Shown here one piece after another: positions 37,469-46,162 of a DNA stretch of 64,000 nucleotides (position 1 is the stretch's first letter; each line of letters starts with the position of its first letter). Location: contig JBOFDK010000048.1 of assembly GCA_051646925.1 (NCBI GenBank), positions 62,001 to 126,000 on the forward strand, read 5' to 3'. Origin of the DNA: JBOFDK01 sp051646925. GTDB taxonomy: Bacteria; Bacillota; Clostridia; Lachnospirales; Cellulosilyticaceae. The notes beneath the pieces were generated by a model. It was not told where the DNA came from, did no database searches, and was given only the letters and a program-made list of their open reading frames with translations. Both the position numbers and the translations under genes were made by a program.

Positions 37469-38083
37469 ATGGCAATTGAAGAAACAGGATAGGTGCATTT
37501 ATCAAATGCTATTCTTTTAGCACAAAAAATGAGTTTGTATCGGTAGATGTTATTAAAGAAAAAGTGGATATGATTAGTAATAAGATATCAGCTATTGTAG
37601 ATGCTGAAATTAAATATTACGTAGCTAATAAAAAACTAAACTTAGTAGATACACTAGATGTTTACAAAGCAGACAAGGATACGGATCATGTTATTATATC
37701 TACGTCAACAGCCTATGATGATTTAGCAAATAATATTATTAGTGCAATTGTAGATGAAAATAGAAAACATAAATATCATATTGTAGATATGATTATATCT
37801 AGAAAACCTAAAGTTTGGTATTTATAGATTAACAATGAAGACAGATTCGGATAATTTTAGAGCATCATCGATACAAGGTATTATGAAACGTATTAAAGCA
37901 AAAGGTATTGAAGTAGTATATGAGCCGGTAATGAAAGAAGATAGTTTCTTTAACTCAAAAGTAGTTAACGATTTAGAGGAGTTCAAAGAAATATGCGATA
38001 TAATAGTGTCAAATAGACTTTCAAAAGAACTAGTTGATGTAGAAGAGAAGGTATATACAAGAGATTTATTTAATAGAGATTAA
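37469..38083 (+). pseudogene. Decayed, internally deleted copy of ugd
   Basis: The segment begins with an ATG-like start and a ribosome site (AGGAG) like the intact ugd. It has a TAG after 8 codons, a frameshift near 37530, and a large in-frame deletion. The chain jumps from VIISTSTAYD to DLANNIISAIVDEN, removing about 190 residues including the catalytic Cys region. A second frameshift near 37820 separates the final block, which is almost identical to the end of Ugd (MKTDSDNFRASS through YTRDLFNRD). The deletion joins two places that both read close to AACTATGAT in the intact gene, suggesting recombination at short repeats. Confidence 0.9.
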
Positions 38084-38097
38084 ATGGGATATTAAAA

Positions 38098-39293
38098 ATG
38101 AAAATACTTTTTGTTAATACACAGTTAAGTACAGGAGGGATAGCAACTTCGCTAATGAATTTGTGTCAGCAGTTAGAAGGTTATCCAGATTTGCAGATAG
38201 ATATACTTTTATTATCAGATATTGATAGTGATGCACGTTAGAACTTGCCAGTAGATGTAAATATAATGACTAGCCAAAATAAACGTTTAAAACTATTGAA
38301 TAGAGGATTTAAGGCAGTTTTAAAAAGTGGAAATGTCACAGATATTTTGCAAAGTTTTGGAATAAAGAGGATTCTTAAAGTATTTAAAAGTAGAAAAATA
38401 ATGACTTGGATTATAAATAATGATGAAATAAAAAATGAATATGATATAGTTATTTCTTTTAGAAATGACGGATATAAACATACGTCATATTATATAAATG
38501 GATGTAGTGATTTTGTGTTGAATTGTACAAGGGCATCATGTAAAATTGCATGGATACATAATGACCCAGACGCCGATGGATTGACATACGATATAGCTAG
38601 AGAAGTTTTTGAAAAATTTGATTATATAGTAAATGTTTCTAAAGGATGCAAAGATAGGTTTGATAAAATTATTCCGGAATATAAAAATAAATCAAAATTA
38701 GTGCATAATACATTTAATTATGATGAAATTATAAAAAAGAGTATAAAATTTAATCTCTATCAAGATAATAATAAAGTGAAATTGGTAACTGTAGAACGAG
38801 TAGTACATAGTCAAAAGCGTATGGATAGAATAGTAAAAGTGTGCAAAATGCTTAAAATAAAAATATAATTAATTATGAATGGCATATTGTAGGAGATGGA
38901 CCAGATTTACAAAAATTGAAAAAAGAGGTACAAGAGGCGAGGTTAGAAGAATGTGTTATATTTGAAGGAAAACAATCAAATCCTTTTCCATATATGAAAT
39001 ATGCAGATTGTTTAGTGATGACATCGGAGACTGAGGCATTTCCTATGACGTTAAATGAAGCATTGATTAGTGGAATGCCAGTAATCACAACGAGACATAT
39101 TTCGGCGGAGGAGATTGTTAAAGAGGGTATCAATGGGATGATAGCTAGCAACAGTAGTGCTGGCATTTTTGAAAAAGTTGAAGACATACTAAATAATGAG
39201 CCGTTGTTAGAAAAATTAAAATATAATGTAAAAAATGATAAATATGATAAGGAGTTTGCGTTAAATCAGTTTAAGAAATTTGTAGGTTTGTAA
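38098..39293 (+). pseudogene. Broken family 4 glycosyltransferase (one nonsense codon, one frameshift)
   Basis: An ATG at 38098 begins a GT4-like N-terminus (MKILFVNTQLSTGGIATSLM). An in-frame TAG at 38239-38241 interrupts it after 47 codons, and the same frame then continues to a stop near 38866. The remainder is in another frame from about 38862 (NYEWHIVGDGPDL, VIFEGKQSNPFPYM, SETEAFPMTLNEALISG) to a TAA at 39293. Joined, the pieces give a protein of about 397 residues, the normal GT4 length. The shift lies in an A-rich run (AAAATAAAAAT), a typical slippage site. It follows the ugd relic by 15 bp, so both belonged to the same older operon. Confidence 0.88.
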
Positions 39294-39839
39294 TGATTAA
39301 AGAGATAAATATGATGAAATATAGTATGTGATATAGGGATAACTGATTATTATAATAATGATTTTTATTAAGATATTACATTTAAATGGAGCAATCTATA
39401 TAGTTGTATAAAATAAAATGATACTAGATAGGGCTGATGTATCAGGAAAAATAAAATGATATTGCAAAGTAAATAATATTAATTACAGGATAACTTATAA
39501 GTAGATTGTAATAAAATTAAAATACAACTTGGAAAAAACTAGCAATGTATAGAGATAAAGAACAAATATAGGAAACGTGTTTAAAATAGTTGTTTCATTT
39601 TTTGAAAGCTATTTTTACGATAATGATGTTGTAGCATTTATATTCAATAAAGTAGGAATGACATTGGTGAAAAAATATTTTTAAATGATTAATAGTAAAA
39701 TTAAGTTGAAATAAATAAAAGATTCATAGGGATTGATTTTGTATTAAAATCGAATTATAACAAAATAACTTTAACAAGAACATACAAACATTATGGACTA
39801 ACATAATAATATTACAAATTCATATAAACATTGAAAAAC
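39294..39839 (+). other. Non-coding, very AT-rich decay region
   Basis: I see no open frame of useful length, no promoter that I trust and no hairpin of note. The base composition is like the neighbouring broken genes, with stops in all frames, so this is probably eroded former coding sequence. Confidence 0.5.
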
Positions 39840-40745
39840 ATATGATTGTAAAACTGTGATTAAAAGATAGACATTAACTTTATAAAATTGCTAGAGGTAC
39901 TGTTACGCAAATTATAAAAGGTCGTTAAGGAGATATTTATTTTGTATATAAAGCGGAAAATAAATATTTAGCTGCAATAGCGCAAGCAGTGCCACCATAA
40001 ATTCAAGACTATATTTTTTGAAAATTTCATAAAATATATTTATATGACAATGAAATCAAAAAACTACTCTGGAGGTGTTTATAGGGGGGTATACTATTTG
40101 AAGACCACTTTTCAGGTTATTCCAAAGGGTATGTACTAAAGTATTGTATAACTATATAAGTTTGGGATTTTGAAAAATATGTAAGCTTAATTTTTACATG
40201 AAAGACTAAAACTTAATGTATTTGTAAAAATAGATATATTTTAGGTACAAAAATTGAAGAATAAATAGATATAATTGATTTTATAGAGGAGTTCATTTAC
40301 TGGGAGATAGATGCTATTATCGACATAAAAGATAAGATGAATAGTGTTATTTAAGCTTTCACTAAGGGTAGAAGAAGGTATTAAATGGTTTGTAAAATTG
40401 AGTCTAGAACAGTACATGTGGTTTTTGAAAAATCAACTAATTTTTAAAGACTAATTCAAAAAAAATTTAAGAAAGTCTTTAACATGATTACTAGTAATAA
40501 TGGTCAAGAATTTGACGAACTTTCGAAAATAGAACAAAAATTTTATATAAAAGTATATCTTACTTAGCTTTAGGTATCTTGTTAACGTGAAATTAAGGAA
40601 AGACAAAGTGCTTTGTTAAGACTATTTATACCTAAAAGTATTGATATAAATAATTATAATTTTGATGAGATTGGTTTTATTCATGATTGGTATAATAATC
40701 TTTCAAGAAAGACACTTAATTATTATATGCATAATGAGCGGTTTT
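39840..40745 (+). pseudogene. Relic of an IS30-family transposase
   Basis: With stops and shifts removed, several IS30-type blocks appear in the right order: KIARGTVTQI near 39893, WEIDAIIDIKDK near 40302 (region of the first catalytic Asp), KIESRTVHVVFEKST near 40396, NMITSNNGQEFDE near 40480 (the N-G-x-E-F block after the second Asp position, here Asn), and RLFIPKSIDINNYNF near 40620, followed by WYNNLSRKTLNYYMHNE. Many stops lie between the blocks, so it is long dead. I could not identify terminal inverted repeats. The 280 bp after it hold no gene. Confidence 0.7.
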
Positions 40746-41028
40746 AGATAATATATATCCATTAGTTTAATACTAAAATAACACAATTAGTTCAATGTGA
40801 TGGTGTAATTTAGAAAAATTTTAAAATAGTAAGAATTAAACACAAATCAAAAAATTATATTGATTAGTTTTGTATTCAGAGAATGTATGCAGTGTTGTAG
40901 TATCAAATATCAACATAATTTAAAAGTTTTCAAGGTAATGATTGATAATTGAGGATTTAGTTATTTGAAATTTAATGTAGAAAAAATAAGACGCAGAAGA
41001 ATTTTATCTAATATAGGTGAGGTGTGAG

Positions 41029-41856
41029 ATGGATAGGTTTAGTGAAAATAGTAGCTTGAAAAAAGCACAAAAAAAGTTAACATTAGATTTGATTGAGATA
41101 GATAGAATATGCGAGAAATATAATATTACATATTGGTTAGATTGGGGAACGTTATTAGGAGCTGTAAGACATAAAGGATTTATTCCTTGGGATGATGATA
41201 TTGATATTTTGATGCCAAAGGATGACTATGAAAAATTTATTAAAATAGTAGAACAAGAGTTACCAGAGTATTTATATTTATTAAAATATGATCTTAAAAG
41301 ACAAAATAAATGCAAATGGATTAAGATAAAAGATAAGCGTAGTGTATTTATAGAATGGGAAGGACAAAAATATGATAAACACATTTTTATAGATATATTT
41401 CCAGCAGATACATACAAAAATATTAATATTATAAATAAATGGGTATATAAAAAATTAACATATATTTATGCAATAAATAATAGTATATTATATACAAAAA
41501 AAGGTATTGGACCTAAAGTATTTACTGATTCGAAAAAAGATATAATCAAAAAAATAATAAAAACTATAATATATTATTTAACTAAAAATATAGTTGAATA
41601 TTATGTAGCGAAGATTGCAAAACGGAGAGATAAAAATGATAAGTATATAGGATATTTTTTTGATTCTGGAACAACTTATTTTTTTAAAAAGGCTATCGTA
41701 TATCCTTTGAAAAAAATAGAATTTGAAGGATATAAATTTCCGGCACCTAATAATGTAGATTTATATTTAAAGGAACTATATGGAGATGATTATATGCAGC
41801 TACCAGCTATAGATAAGAGAAAGATGCATCATATATATATTGATGTAGAAGAATAA
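41029..41856 (+). CDS. LicD-family phosphotransferase
   Basis: A 275-residue protein. The ATG at 41029 (MDRFSENSSLKK) has AGGTGAGG upstream; an in-frame GTG at 41017 lies inside that ribosome site. The LicD core is plain: YWLDWGTLLGAVRHKGFIPWDDDIDI near residues 35-61, with the DDDID metal-binding acids, followed by DDYEKF. LicD proteins move a phospho-alcohol such as phosphocholine from a CDP carrier to a surface sugar. Two LicC-like nucleotidyltransferases downstream (43424 and 47751) could supply that carrier. It is the first intact gene after the decay zone. Confidence 0.9.
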   Translation: MDRFSENSSLKKAQKKLTLDLIEIDRICEKYNITYWLDWGTLLGAVRHKGFIPWDDDIDILMPKDDYEKFIKIVEQELPEYLYLLKYDLKRQNKCKWIKIKDKRSVFIEWEGQKYDKHIFIDIFPADTYKNINIINKWVYKKLTYIYAINNSILYTKKGIGPKVFTDSKKDIIKKIIKTIIYYLTKNIVEYYVAKIAKRRDKNDKYIGYFFDSGTTYFFKKAIVYPLKKIEFEGYKFPAPNNVDLYLKELYGDDYMQLPAIDKRKMHHIYIDVEE

Positions 41857-41865
41857 GGAGTATGC

Positions 41866-43344
41866 ATGGAAAAGTCAATAAAGTCAAATATTTTTTCTAA
41901 ATTATTATTAAATATATTTAATCTATTATTACCAATGTTAGTAGCTCCATATATAGCAAGGATACTAGATATAGAATTGTATGGGTTATATAATAAAGAA
42001 ATTGCATTATTAGGTTGGTTTACACCGTTTGCAAGTTTTGGAATTTATAATTATGGAATGCGTTTTATAAGCCAAGTAAGACAGGATAAAGATAAAACAC
42101 AAAAATTATTTAGTTCACTTTTTTATATAAGTATATTAAGTACAAGTATTGTATTTATTGTTTACATATGTTACACACTAAATACAACAGGTAGTAATGT
42201 GATTTTATGCAGTATTTTATCAATACAAATATTGATTAATATATTGCATGTTGAGTGGATGAATGAGGCATTTGAGAAATATCGCTTTATTTTATATAAA
42301 AATATGATTGTAAAAGTTATCTATGTATTAAGTATATTTATAGTTATTAAAAATCCGACTGATATTATTAAATATGCGATGTTAAGTACAATGGCGGTAG
42401 TAGCTAATAATGTATTAAGTTATCTTTATATTCAAAGACGAGTGGGTTTATGTACCGTACCAATAAAAGAATTGAAAAAATTAATAAAACCACTAGTTTT
42501 AATATTACTTTTAGCGAATGCAAATATGTTCTATACTCAGTTAGATAAGTTATTTATTAGTATGTTTGGTGAAGGTATAGAGGTGAGTTACTATGTTTTT
42601 GCACAGACAATTGTATCTATGGTCATTACCTTAATTGATGCTATTGCTATGGTAACTATACCTAGGCTTTCTAACTATATAGGTAATAATAAAAGGGAAG
42701 ATTATAAAAAGTTATTAAAGGCATCGTCTACATTGTTTTTTATGATAGGATTTCCTATGTGTATAGGGTTAAGCGTGTTATCAAGAGAAATTATGTATAT
42801 TTATGCAGGAGATAAATATATTGATGCAGGAATAGTAATGGGGATATTTGCACTTAGGTATATGCTGAGAATACTAGATATTTCATTAGCTAATCAAGTA
42901 ATATTTATTCATGGAAAAGAGAAGCAGTTAACTAAAATATATTTTTTTGGTGGGGGTATAAATTTAATATTAAATATTGTAATTGTAATGTTAGGTATAA
43001 TGTCGCCAAGTACATTAATAATAACTACGATGATATCAGAAATTATTGTTATTATATTACAGTTAATTTTTATTAAGAAAAAAATCGATAAAAATATTGA
43101 TTTACTTAATAAAAGTACAATTAAATATATAATTTTATCAATAATATTTTATCCTATAACGATATCTATTAGGTTTTTTATGCCACTTACTTATAATTTA
43201 GATTTGAAATTTATAAGAGATATAGTAATTATTATGTTAAGTTGTGGAGTGTTTTATTTCGGAAGTCTTTATATTTTAAAAGATAAATATTTTTGTCAAC
43301 TTGCTGGTGAGATGATAAAAAAAATAGTTAAAAAGAAAAAATAA
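41866..43344 (+). CDS. Lipid-linked oligosaccharide flippase (Wzx, PST family)
   Basis: A 492-residue membrane protein with about 13-14 hydrophobic segments: KSNIFSKLLLNIFNLLLPML at the start, then VAPYIARILDIELYGLYN and ASFGIYNYGMRFISQVRQD, all typical of the polysaccharide exporter family. It carries undecaprenyl-linked repeat units across the membrane. It lies 9 bp behind licD with AAGGAG. It would be the flippase for the second glycan, whose operon at 25.7-37.3 kb contains a polymerase but no flippase. Confidence 0.9.
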   Translation: MEKSIKSNIFSKLLLNIFNLLLPMLVAPYIARILDIELYGLYNKEIALLGWFTPFASFGIYNYGMRFISQVRQDKDKTQKLFSSLFYISILSTSIVFIVYICYTLNTTGSNVILCSILSIQILINILHVEWMNEAFEKYRFILYKNMIVKVIYVLSIFIVIKNPTDIIKYAMLSTMAVVANNVLSYLYIQRRVGLCTVPIKELKKLIKPLVLILLLANANMFYTQLDKLFISMFGEGIEVSYYVFAQTIVSMVITLIDAIAMVTIPRLSNYIGNNKREDYKKLLKASSTLFFMIGFPMCIGLSVLSREIMYIYAGDKYIDAGIVMGIFALRYMLRILDISLANQVIFIHGKEKQLTKIYFFGGGINLILNIVIVMLGIMSPSTLIITTMISEIIVIILQLIFIKKKIDKNIDLLNKSTIKYIILSIIFYPITISIRFFMPLTYNLDLKFIRDIVIIMLSCGVFYFGSLYILKDKYFCQLAGEMIKKIVKKKK

Positions 43345-43352
43345 TAGATATT

Positions 43353-43381
43353 TTGACTAAAACAAAGCATTATGTTACAAT
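43353..43381 (+). promoter_or_regulatory. Promoter of the nucleotidyltransferase/ABC operon
   Basis: TTGACT at 43353-43358, a 17-bp spacer, TACAAT at 43376-43381. The start site would fall at about 43388, inside the hairpin that follows, so the transcript would begin with that hairpin. Confidence 0.65.
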
Positions 43382-43382
43382 G

Positions 43383-43413
43383 AAAGTGTTCATAAAATGA
43401 ACGCTTTTTTTTT
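43383..43413 (+). terminator. Terminator-like hairpin between promoter and first gene
   Basis: AAAGTGTTCAT pairs with ATGAACGCTTT (one G-T pair) across an AAA loop and runs into nine T residues. The ribosome site GGAGG of the next gene begins at 43414, directly after the T run. It can end transcription from the flippase gene. Whether it also affects transcripts from the overlapping promoter is open. Confidence 0.75.
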
Positions 43414-43423
43414 GGAGGTAAAA

Positions 43424-44422
43424 ATGATAGATAATTATTTTAATATACTGAAACAAATAAATAACCAAAAAGTAGAAAGTCAAAGACAATTAGTTACGGT
43501 TACTAATATGTCATTGGGAAAAATAAATAAAATTTTGAAAGAATGTATAAACAAAGGTTATATTTATTTTGATGAAAACCAACCACTATATACTTTGACA
43601 ATAGAAGGTAGAGAATATCTTAGAAATAGTATTAAAAATTTTAAGCAAACAAAATTACATATTAATAATAATAATAATAATAATAAAATAAATACAGCAG
43701 TTATATTGGGAGCAGGAGAGGCAAAGGAATTTGGGAAACCAATAGGTAGTCTATTATTAGATGAAATAAGTATAGTTGGAAGACAAATAGAGATACTTAG
43801 GAAATATGATATTCAAAATATTTTTATTGTTGGAGGTTATAAACAGGAAGTTTACCGAAATTTAACAATAAACTATGGATGTGAATTTGTAGAAAATTCA
43901 AATTATACAAATACTGGTAACATGTATTCTCTGAAATTATTAGAAAAATTGATTAAAGAAGATTTTTTATTGATAGAAGGAGATTTGGTTTTTGAAGATA
44001 ATGCAATAATAACGTTACTCGAAGACAAAAAGCGTGAAGGCATAGTAGTTACTAAAATTAATGGATTTGGAGATGAGGAGTATGTAGAGTTAAAAGATGG
44101 AAATATTACTAAAATTTCCAAAGATATTCATCAACTAGATAAGGTACATGGTGAATTAATGGGGATTAGTAAAATTTCTATAGAGCTATATCATTTGATG
44201 TTAAAAGAATTAAGCAGTGAATCAAATCCGTATCTTAGTTACGAGTATGTTTTGTTTGAATTGGCAAAAGATTATTGTATCCCATATATCAGATTAGAAG
44301 ATACCATATGGGGTGAAGTGGATAATAAAATGCACTATGAGATGGTATTGACACAAATTTTACCATCCATAAAGAAGAGGGAGTCAGAAAATGGTAAATC
44401 AAGGAATAAAAAGATGGTTTAG
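43424..44422 (+). CDS. Winged-helix protein with C-terminal nucleotidyltransferase-like domain
   Basis: A 332-residue protein started at the ATG at 43424, with GGAGG 5 bp upstream. Residues 1-70 look like a winged helix (LKQINNQKVESQRQLV, NMSLGKINKILKECI, YTLTIEGREYL). Seven Asn residues, coded by a pure AAT run, link it to a GT-A-like nucleotidyltransferase fold (INTAVILGAGEA, IVGRQIEILRKYDIQNIFIV, LLIEGDLVFEDN). The nucleotide loop is odd: GAGEAKEFGKP in place of the usual AAGxGxRLxPxT. The domain pairing matches the gene at 47751, which has a normal loop. It overlaps the next gene by 32 bp. It may activate or sense a headgroup for LicD; this is inference. Confidence 0.75.
   Translation: MIDNYFNILKQINNQKVESQRQLVTVTNMSLGKINKILKECINKGYIYFDENQPLYTLTIEGREYLRNSIKNFKQTKLHINNNNNNNKINTAVILGAGEAKEFGKPIGSLLLDEISIVGRQIEILRKYDIQNIFIVGGYKQEVYRNLTINYGCEFVENSNYTNTGNMYSLKLLEKLIKEDFLLIEGDLVFEDNAIITLLEDKKREGIVVTKINGFGDEEYVELKDGNITKISKDIHQLDKVHGELMGISKISIELYHLMLKELSSESNPYLSYEYVLFELAKDYCIPYIRLEDTIWGEVDNKMHYEMVLTQILPSIKKRESENGKSRNKKMV
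43664..43684 (+). repeat. AAT trinucleotide run coding for a poly-Asn linker
   Basis: Seven pure AAT codons lie in frame between the winged-helix and the nucleotidyltransferase domains of the gene at 43424. Changes in copy number would keep the frame and only alter linker length. Confidence 0.9.
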
Positions 44423-45392
44423 TAAAGGACTTCTAATTTGCCTAGTGTTATTTTGTATAGGAGGTATTATTTCCATAGAGGGCAAACGGAGTGGTGTGGT
44501 TATTTATTCAGCGATGGAAAGTTTTCGGAATGAAAAATTAGAAGATATGCTTAGAGAGAAATTTCCGGAAATAGATATTACTATACAGTATACATCCGCT
44601 AATAAAGGTGCGGCTAAACTTCGGCTAGAAGAGAGTTATACTGATGCTGATATTGTCATAGGATTTGATATACAAAGTTTGGAGTTAGTTAAAGATATTT
44701 TTGCAGACTTAGGTAACTACTCAGATGATCATTATATAGATGGATTAAATCCAAAACATAATAAGTACAAAATATGGGAGAAATTTGCAGGAGCTATTAT
44801 AGTGAATGTAGATATATTAGATAAAATGGATTTACCAATGCCTACTTCATATGAAGATTTACTTAATCCTATATATAAAGATTTGATTGTCATGCCAGAT
44901 CCTAAGTCATCAGGAACAGGCTATTTCTTTTTGAAAAATAGAGTGAATGTGATAGGAGAAGAAGAAGGAATTAAGTATTTTGAACAACTTTATCAAAATA
45001 TAAAGCAGTTTATGCAGTCTGGATCGGGTCCTATTAAATTATTATTGCAGGAAGAGGCAGCAATAGCATTGGGTATGACATTTCAAGCAGTAAGTGAGAT
45101 TAATAAGGGGGCTAATCTGAAAATTATTTACCCACCAGAGGGGTCGCCATATTCTTTAACAGGTATAAGCATAATAGCAGGTAGGGAACAGGATAAAGAT
45201 GTACAATCTGTTTTTGAGTTTTTATATGAAAATTTTATTTTTTATGATAAAGAATATTATTCTCCGGAACTTATTTTTAAGGACCAAGATATAAATATAA
45301 AAAATTATCCAACAGATATTATATATGGGAATATGGAAGGAATAGGTTCGGCTGAGGAAAAACAAAGATTATTAAAGAGGTGGAAGTATTGA
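44391..45392 (+). CDS. ABC importer substrate-binding protein (iron/aminoethylphosphonate-type)
   Basis: A 333-residue protein with an N-terminal hydrophobic segment at about 13-30 acting as signal or anchor; there is no standard lipobox (LVLFC has Phe before Cys). The mature part is a type 2 periplasmic binding fold: GVVIYSAMESFRNEKLEDML, YTSANKGAAKLRLEE, DADIVIGFD, PMPTSYEDLLNPIYKDLIVM, SSGTGYFFL, YPPEGSPYSLTGISIIAG. These blocks are shared by binding proteins for ferric iron, thiamine and 2-aminoethylphosphonate. It overlaps the genes on both sides and stands with its ATPase and permease. The ligand is unknown; the location between two LicC-like genes suggests a choline- or phosphonate-type headgroup. 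Confidence 0.85.
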   Translation: MVNQGIKRWFSKGLLICLVLFCIGGIISIEGKRSGVVIYSAMESFRNEKLEDMLREKFPEIDITIQYTSANKGAAKLRLEESYTDADIVIGFDIQSLELVKDIFADLGNYSDDHYIDGLNPKHNKYKIWEKFAGAIIVNVDILDKMDLPMPTSYEDLLNPIYKDLIVMPDPKSSGTGYFFLKNRVNVIGEEEGIKYFEQLYQNIKQFMQSGSGPIKLLLQEEAAIALGMTFQAVSEINKGANLKIIYPPEGSPYSLTGISIIAGREQDKDVQSVFEFLYENFIFYDKEYYSPELIFKDQDINIKNYPTDIIYGNMEGIGSAEEKQRLLKRWKY

Positions 45393-46162
45393 AAAATAAT
45401 AAAAAGTTAGTTGTTTGTAATTTGAGCAAGAATTATGATGGTGTAAAGGTATTAGAGGATATAAATTTTGAAATAGAAACAGGAGAGTTTGTGAGTATTT
45501 TAGGGCCATCAGGGTGTGGTAAAACAACTATCTTAAGAATATTAATAGGACTTGAAGAATTAACAAAAGGTGAGATATATAAAGATGGACAAAGTATAAA
45601 AAATTTAGAACCTTCAGACAGAGGGATGGGTATTGTATTTCAAAGTTATGCATTGTTTCCAAATATGAATGTATTACAGAATGTAATGTATCCATTGATA
45701 GTAAACAAAAAATTAAAAAATACTGCTAAAGAAAGCGCAAGGGAATTGTTGGAAAAACTAGGACTAGGAGAGCATCTAGATAAAATGCCAAATGAATTAT
45801 CAGGTGGACAAAAGCAAAGAGTAGCTATTGCACGTACAATGGTACTAAAACCAGATATTATTTTATTAGATGAAGCATTATCAGCATTAGATATAGCTAA
45901 TAAAAAAGCTCTGACAGAGGAATTTAAATATATTCAAAGTGAGTTTGGTGTGACTATGGTATATATTACTCATGATCAGGAAGAGGCTTTTTCTATATCA
46001 GATAAAATAATTGTTATGAGTAAGGGCAAGGTGGAGCAGATTGGTTCTCCAAAAAAGATTTTTGAAGAACCAGTTAATGACTATGTAGATGAATGTGTAA
46101 ATAGTTATATCAGAGAAAAGATGAATTTAGTACATACGATTACGAGGAAGGAATATGTATAA
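45389..46162 (+). CDS. ABC importer ATPase
   Basis: A 257-residue ATPase. I take the TTG at 45389, which overlaps the previous stop as TTGA and has AGAGGTGG upstream; a GTG 9 bp earlier falls in that ribosome site. It has Walker A GPSGCGKTT near residues 37-45, Q-loop FQSYALFPNMNVLQNV, signature LSGGQKQRVAIA, Walker B IILLDEALSALD and switch YITHDQEEA. The short C-terminus lacks the full TOBE domain of PotA/FbpC proteins. It powers the importer formed with its two neighbours. Confidence 0.92.
   Translation: MKNNKKLVVCNLSKNYDGVKVLEDINFEIETGEFVSILGPSGCGKTTILRILIGLEELTKGEIYKDGQSIKNLEPSDRGMGIVFQSYALFPNMNVLQNVMYPLIVNKKLKNTAKESARELLEKLGLGEHLDKMPNELSGGQKQRVAIARTMVLKPDIILLDEALSALDIANKKALTEEFKYIQSEFGVTMVYITHDQEEAFSISDKIIVMSKGKVEQIGSPKKIFEEPVNDYVDECVNSYIREKMNLVHTITRKEYV

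Noticed and set aside
38840..38880. Programmed frameshift in the glycosyltransferase
   Set aside because: The gene also has an in-frame stop upstream and sits among other dead genes, so decay is the simpler account. No stimulatory structure was seen.
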